Of a stretch of 64,000 nt of DNA, positions 60,649 to 64,000 are shown in pieces; the stretch's first letter is position 1; each line of letters opens with the position of its first letter. Location of the stretch: positions 1,240,001 to 1,304,000 of the forward strand of contig NZ_CP060828.1 of assembly GCF_014489635.1 (NCBI RefSeq), read 5' to 3'. The stretch comes from Streptomyces roseirectus. GTDB taxonomy: Bacteria; Actinomycetota; Actinomycetes; Streptomycetales; Streptomycetaceae. The notes below the pieces were generated by a model, which was not told the origin of the DNA, ran no database searches, and worked only from the letters and a program-made list of their open reading frames with translations. Made by a program: the position numbers and the translations under genes.

Positions 60649-61569
60649 ATGACGGGCACCAGGGATGTGACGCGGCGCGCGAGTCTGCGGGGCGTGGTGG
60701 CGGCGGCCGTCGCCGTCCCGCTGCTCGGCACCGTAGGGGCCTCGCAGGCGCGTTCCGACCGCGCGAAGCAGCCGGCGCCCCCGAGTCGGCCCGCCCCGCC
60801 GTTACGGGTCATGACCTTCAACCTCCGTTTCGCCAGCGACAAGGAGCCCAACAGCTGGGCCGCGCGCCGCCCGGTCACGCGCGAACTGCTCCTGCGGGCC
60901 GCCCCCTCCGTCGTGGGCACGCAGGAGGGCGTGCACGGGCAGATCCTGGACATCGCCGCCGACCTCGCCCCCCGGTACGCGTGGATCGGCACGGGCCTGG
61001 AGGGCCGGACGACGGACGAGTCGCTGGCCGTCTACTACGACACCGCCCGCCTCACGCCCGTCGCGCACGGCACGTACGCCCTCTCGGACACGCCGGAGGA
61101 CCTCGCGTCGAACACCTGGGGCGCGGCGTTCGTCCGGATGGTCACCTGGGTGCGGTTCAGGGACCGGCTGGGCGCGGGCCGGGAGTTCTACGTGCTGAAC
61201 ACGCACCTGGACCACCGCAGCCAGTACGCACGCGTGCGTGCCGCCTCGCTCATCGCCGGCCGGATGGACGCGCTGGCCCTGCCCGCCCTGCTGCTCGGGG
61301 ACTTCAACGCCGCGGCGCACGCCAACGAGGTGTACGACACGCTGCTGGGCGCGGGGCTCGTCGACACGTGGGACAGCGCGCCCGCGCGCGGGCCGTCGTT
61401 CGGGACGTTCCACGACTACCGGGGGCTGGTGGCGGACGGCCGCCGGATCGACTGGGTGCTGGCCACGCCGGGGATACGCGCGCGGCGGGCGTGGGTGGAC
61501 ACGTACACGCGCGGGACGCAGTTCCCGAGCGACCATCTGCCGGTGTGCGCGAGCGTGGACCTCGCGTAG
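60649..61569 (+). CDS. Tat-exported endonuclease/exonuclease/phosphatase protein
   Basis: 306 aa. The Tat signal TRRASLRGVVAAAVAVPLLG is followed by a DNase-I-like fold: VMTFNLRFASD (Asn), VGTQEGVHGQI (catalytic Glu), FYVLNTHLDHRS (His), LLLGDFNAAAH (Asp/Asn) and FPSDHLPVCASV (terminal Asp-His). Likely a secreted phosphodiesterase or sphingomyelinase-like enzyme; substrate unknown. ATG after GGGGAGGGG. Confidence 0.9.
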   Translation: MTGTRDVTRRASLRGVVAAAVAVPLLGTVGASQARSDRAKQPAPPSRPAPPLRVMTFNLRFASDKEPNSWAARRPVTRELLLRAAPSVVGTQEGVHGQILDIAADLAPRYAWIGTGLEGRTTDESLAVYYDTARLTPVAHGTYALSDTPEDLASNTWGAAFVRMVTWVRFRDRLGAGREFYVLNTHLDHRSQYARVRAASLIAGRMDALALPALLLGDFNAAAHANEVYDTLLGAGLVDTWDSAPARGPSFGTFHDYRGLVADGRRIDWVLATPGIRARRAWVDTYTRGTQFPSDHLPVCASVDLA

Positions 61570-61603
61570 CCCTCACGGACGTCCGGGAGCAGCCCCCGTA
61601 CGC

Positions 61604-61632
61604 CAGAGGCCCCGCCGGGGGCGGGGCCTCTG
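61604..61632. terminator. bidirectional terminator hairpin
   Basis: A perfect 13-bp stem CAGAGGCCCCGCC / GGCGGGGCCTCTG with a 3-nt loop lies between the convergent nuclease and etfA genes. One of the strongest terminators in the window. Confidence 0.88.
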
Positions 61633-61647
61633 TCAGCTGCCCGGAGA

Positions 61648-62610
61648 TCAGCCCTTGCGGGTGTTGATCTCCTCGGTGAGCTGCGGGACGACGTCGAAGA
61701 GGTCGCCGACGACGCCGTAGTCGACCAGGTCGAAGATCGGGGCCTCGGGGTCCTTGTTGACCGCGACGATGGTCTTCGAGGTCTGCATGCCCGCGCGGTG
61801 CTGGATCGCGCCGGAGATGCCGTTGGCGATGTAGAGCTGCGGCGAGACGGACTTGCCGGTCTGGCCGACCTGGTTGGTGTGCGGGTACCAGCCGGCGTCG
61901 ACGGCGGCGCGGGAGGCGCCGACGGCCGCGCCGAGGGAGTCGGCCAGGGCCTCGATGAGCGCGAAGTTCTCGGCGCCGTTGACGCCGCGGCCGCCGGAGA
62001 CGACGATCGCGGCCTCGGTCAGCTCGGGGCGGCCGGTCGACTCGCGCGGGGTGCGGCCGGTGACCTTGGTGCCGGTCGCCTTGTCGGAGAAGGTGACGGC
62101 AAGGGCCTCGACGGCGCCCGCGGCCGGGGCCGCCTCGACGGCGGCGGAGTTGGGCTTGACGGTGATGACCGGGGTGCCCTTGATGACGCGCGACTTGGTG
62201 GTGAAGGACGCGGCGAACACGGACTGCGTGGCGACCGGGCCCTCGTCGCCGGCCTCCAGGTCGGTCGCGTCGGTGATCAGGCCGGACTCGATGCGCAGCG
62301 CCAGGCGGGCGGCGATCTCCTTGCCCTCGGCGGAGGAGGAGACCAGCACGGCGACCGGGGAGACGGCGTCGTAGGCGGCCTGGAGGGCGTCGACCTTCGG
62401 GACGACGAGGTAGTCGGCGTACTCGGACGCGTCGTGGGTCAGCACGCGCACCGCGCCGTGCTCGGCGAGGACGGCGGCCGTGTCGGCGGCGCCGTTGCCG
62501 AGGGCGACCGCGACGGGCTCGCCGATGCGGCGGGCCAGGGTCAGCAGCTCGAGGGTGGGCTTGCGGACGGCGCCGTCCGCGTGGTCGACGTGGACGAGGA
62601 CTTCAGCCAT
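61648..62610 (-). CDS. etfA: electron transfer flavoprotein alpha subunit
   Basis: 320-aa FAD-binding ETF subunit. C-terminal FAD signature [73 protein letters not shown] is complete. With EtfB it passes electrons from acyl-CoA dehydrogenases to the respiratory chain. It follows etfB by 58 nt in one operon. Confidence 0.97.
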   Translation of the reverse strand: MAEVLVHVDHADGAVRKPTLELLTLARRIGEPVAVALGNGAADTAAVLAEHGAVRVLTHDASEYADYLVVPKVDALQAAYDAVSPVAVLVSSSAEGKEIAARLALRIESGLITDATDLEAGDEGPVATQSVFAASFTTKSRVIKGTPVITVKPNSAAVEAAPAAGAVEALAVTFSDKATGTKVTGRTPRESTGRPELTEAAIVVSGGRGVNGAENFALIEALADSLGAAVGASRAAVDAGWYPHTNQVGQTGKSVSPQLYIANGISGAIQHRAGMQTSKTIVAVNKDPEAPIFDLVDYGVVGDLFDVVPQLTEEINTRKG

Positions 62611-62668
62611 GGGATTGCTCTCCTGCGAAACGAAGTTGAGGGGCGGTCAGCGACTGCTGAATGGGGGC

Positions 62669-63457
62669 TCAGATGAACTTCTGGCCCGCGAGGAACTCAG
62701 CGAGCTGCTTGCCGCCCTCGCCCTCGTCCTTGACGATCGTGCCGGCGGTGCGGGCCGGGCGCTCGGTCGCCTCGTCGACCTTGGTCCAGGCGCCGTCCAG
62801 GCCGACCTCCTCGGCCTCGATGTCGAGGTCGGACAGGTCCCAGGACTCGACCGGCTTCTTCTTGGCGGCCATGATGCCCTTGAAGGACGGGTAACGCGCC
62901 TCGCCCGACTGGTCGGTGACCGAGACGACGGCCGGGAGGGACGCCTCCAGCTGCTCGGAGGCGGCGTCGCCGTCGCGGCGGCCCTTGACGACGCCGTCCT
63001 CGACCTCGACCTGGGAGAGCAGCGTCACCTGCGGGACGCCCAGGCGCTCGGCGAGCAGGGCCGGGACGACGCCGCCCGTGCCGTCCGTGGAGGCCATGCC
63101 GGAGACGACCAGGTCGAAGCCGGCCTTCTCGATGGCCTTGGCGAGGACCAGGGAGGTGCCGATCGCGTCGGTGCCGTGCAGGTCGTCGTCCTCGACGTGG
63201 ATGGCCTTGTCGGCGCCCATGGAGAGGGCCTTGCGCAGGGCGTCCTTGGCGTCCTCGGGGCCGACGGTGAGGACGGTGACCTCGACGTCGTCGTCGGAGT
63301 TCTCGGAGATCTGGAGGGCCTGTTCGACCGCGTACTCGTCGAGTTCGGAGAGCAGACCGTCCACGTCGTCCCGGTCGACGGTCAGGTCATCGGCGAAGTG
63401 CCGGTCGCCAGTGGCGTCGGGCACGTACTTCACAGTGACAACGATCCTCAAGCTCAC
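62669..63457 (-). CDS. etfB: electron transfer flavoprotein beta subunit
   Basis: 262-aa ETF beta subunit: IVVTVKYVPDATGDRHFADD, LDEYAVEQALQI, VSGMASTDGTGGVVPALLAE RLGVPQ (AMP-binding region) and YPSFKGIMAAKKKPVESW. First gene of the etfBA operon; the 220-nt region upstream (63458-63677) is the likely promoter and holds no gene. Confidence 0.97.
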   Translation of the reverse strand: MSLRIVVTVKYVPDATGDRHFADDLTVDRDDVDGLLSELDEYAVEQALQISENSDDDVEVTVLTVGPEDAKDALRKALSMGADKAIHVEDDDLHGTDAIGTSLVLAKAIEKAGFDLVVSGMASTDGTGGVVPALLAERLGVPQVTLLSQVEVEDGVVKGRRDGDAASEQLEASLPAVVSVTDQSGEARYPSFKGIMAAKKKPVESWDLSDLDIEAEEVGLDGAWTKVDEATERPARTAGTIVKDEGEGGKQLAEFLAGQKFI

Positions 63458-63677
63458 GCCGGCTCTCCTACTGCATCGTCAGTTCTCAGCTGCCTACTTG
63501 CAGGCAGCATAGGCGCCTGAAGAGGCCGTTCCCGGATCGGGGGCGGCCCGCCTCCGTCCAGGATATTACTCACCAGTACAACCAGTTCATGCCCGCTAAG
63601 CAAGCGCTTTGAACTGTGACCTTCGCAACGCAGCGTAACCGGAACTCGACGATCCCGCAGAGGGCGAGCGGGACGCC

Positions 63678-64000
63678 TCAGTCACGCAGGGCGTTGAACC
63701 GTCCCTGGTGGTAGAGCAGCGGCCGTCCCGCGCGCGTGGGGTCGCCGAGGACGACCTCCGCGAGCACGATCCGGTGGTCCCCCGCGGGCACGCGCGTGTG
63801 CACGCGGCAGACGAGCCAGGCGAGGACGTCGTCCAGGACGGGCACCCCCTCGGGGCCCTCGCGCCAGGCGGTCGGGGCGCCGAAGCGGTCGGCGCCGCTG
63901 CGGGCGAAGGTGGCCGCCAGGTCGGCCTGGTGCTCGCCGAGTATGTGCACCCCGACGTGTTTCGCGCGCGCGATCGCGGGCCAGCTGGAGGCGCCCACGC
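63678..64000 (-). CDS. flavin reductase family protein, partial
   Basis: C-terminal 107 residues of an FMN-binding flavin reductase-like split-barrel protein; the 5' end lies beyond the window. SSWPAIARAKHVGVHILGEH QADLAATFARSGADRF and DHRIVLAEVVLGDPTRAGRP LLYHQGRFNAL are the typical blocks. The apparent GTG at 63998 is probably internal. Confidence 0.88.
   Translation of the reverse strand, partial: VGASSWPAIARAKHVGVHILGEHQADLAATFARSGADRFGAPTAWREGPEGVPVLDDVLAWLVCRVHTRVPAGDHRIVLAEVVLGDPTRAGRPLLYHQGRFNALRD

Overview
The window is high-GC actinomycete chromosome, almost certainly Streptomyces. The coding GC3 is very high, GTG starts are common, and the families seen are typical of the genus: a DUF6643-like Gly/Pro/Gln-rich protein, an Rv1733c-like membrane protein, DUF2637 proteins, mycothiol-dependent MDMPI enzymes, and a TTA-containing small gene. 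No rRNA, intact tRNA, CRISPR array or complete mobile element was seen.

Layout. 0-6.8 kb is an accessory patch: a translationally coupled minus-strand operon (MFS transporter > histidine phosphatase > GT4 glycosyltransferase), an AT-richer leader, a decayed ISAs1 transposase, and three tandem DUF2637 paralogues in different states of decay. 6.8-24.8 kb looks like stable chromosome: Nudix, Lnt, an O-antigen-ligase-like protein, a racemase, an HpnB-type glycosyltransferase, TerD, MOSC, a beta-helix/AAA+ fusion, a secreted alpha/beta hydrolase, a large membrane hydrolase and a DeoR regulator. 25-36 kb holds a Cds1-type cysteine desulfhydrase and many small regulator/enzyme pairs (TetR + DUF4865 + phosphotriesterase-like, TetR + SDR, AlkB-like + ROK repressor). 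It also contains the remains of an ABC-transporter operon. 36-43 kb carries an rRNA methyltransferase, a SIS/aldolase amino-sugar pair, and an MFS transporter fused to carboxypeptidase-regulatory-like domains. 43-64 kb carries HtpG, an MFS transporter, a minisatellite, a two-component-system deletion scar, a TetR/F420-type reductase pair, geranylgeranyl reductase, an M20 dipeptidase, an AAA-Nudix fusion, a divergent ROK kinase/LacI pair, a DUF6986-type aldolase, a Tat-exported nuclease/phosphatase, etfBA and the start of a flavin reductase.

Most unusual signal. A dispersed short sequence, GTGGTACATCAC (reverse GTGATGTACCAC), occurs exactly nine times between 26.7 and 57.5 kb, plus close variants such as GTGATGCATCAC. 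It forms a perfect 42-bp palindrome in a divergent promoter region, a 22-bp palindrome with a degenerate array at 57.5 kb, and 42-bp tandem units at 26.7 kb. It also lies inside at least five genes. Every coding copy is read in the same phase (GAT-GYA-YCA, or a close variant, giving D-V-P, D-A-S, D-T-P or D-A-A), using A/T-ending codons that are rare in Streptomyces. In the AlkB-like gene it forms three consecutive in-frame 30-bp repeats. This is either a protein-tolerated palindromic element comparable to Rickettsia palindromic elements, or a DNA-level recognition motif (uptake-, Chi- or operator-like). It does not match any Streptomyces motif I know.
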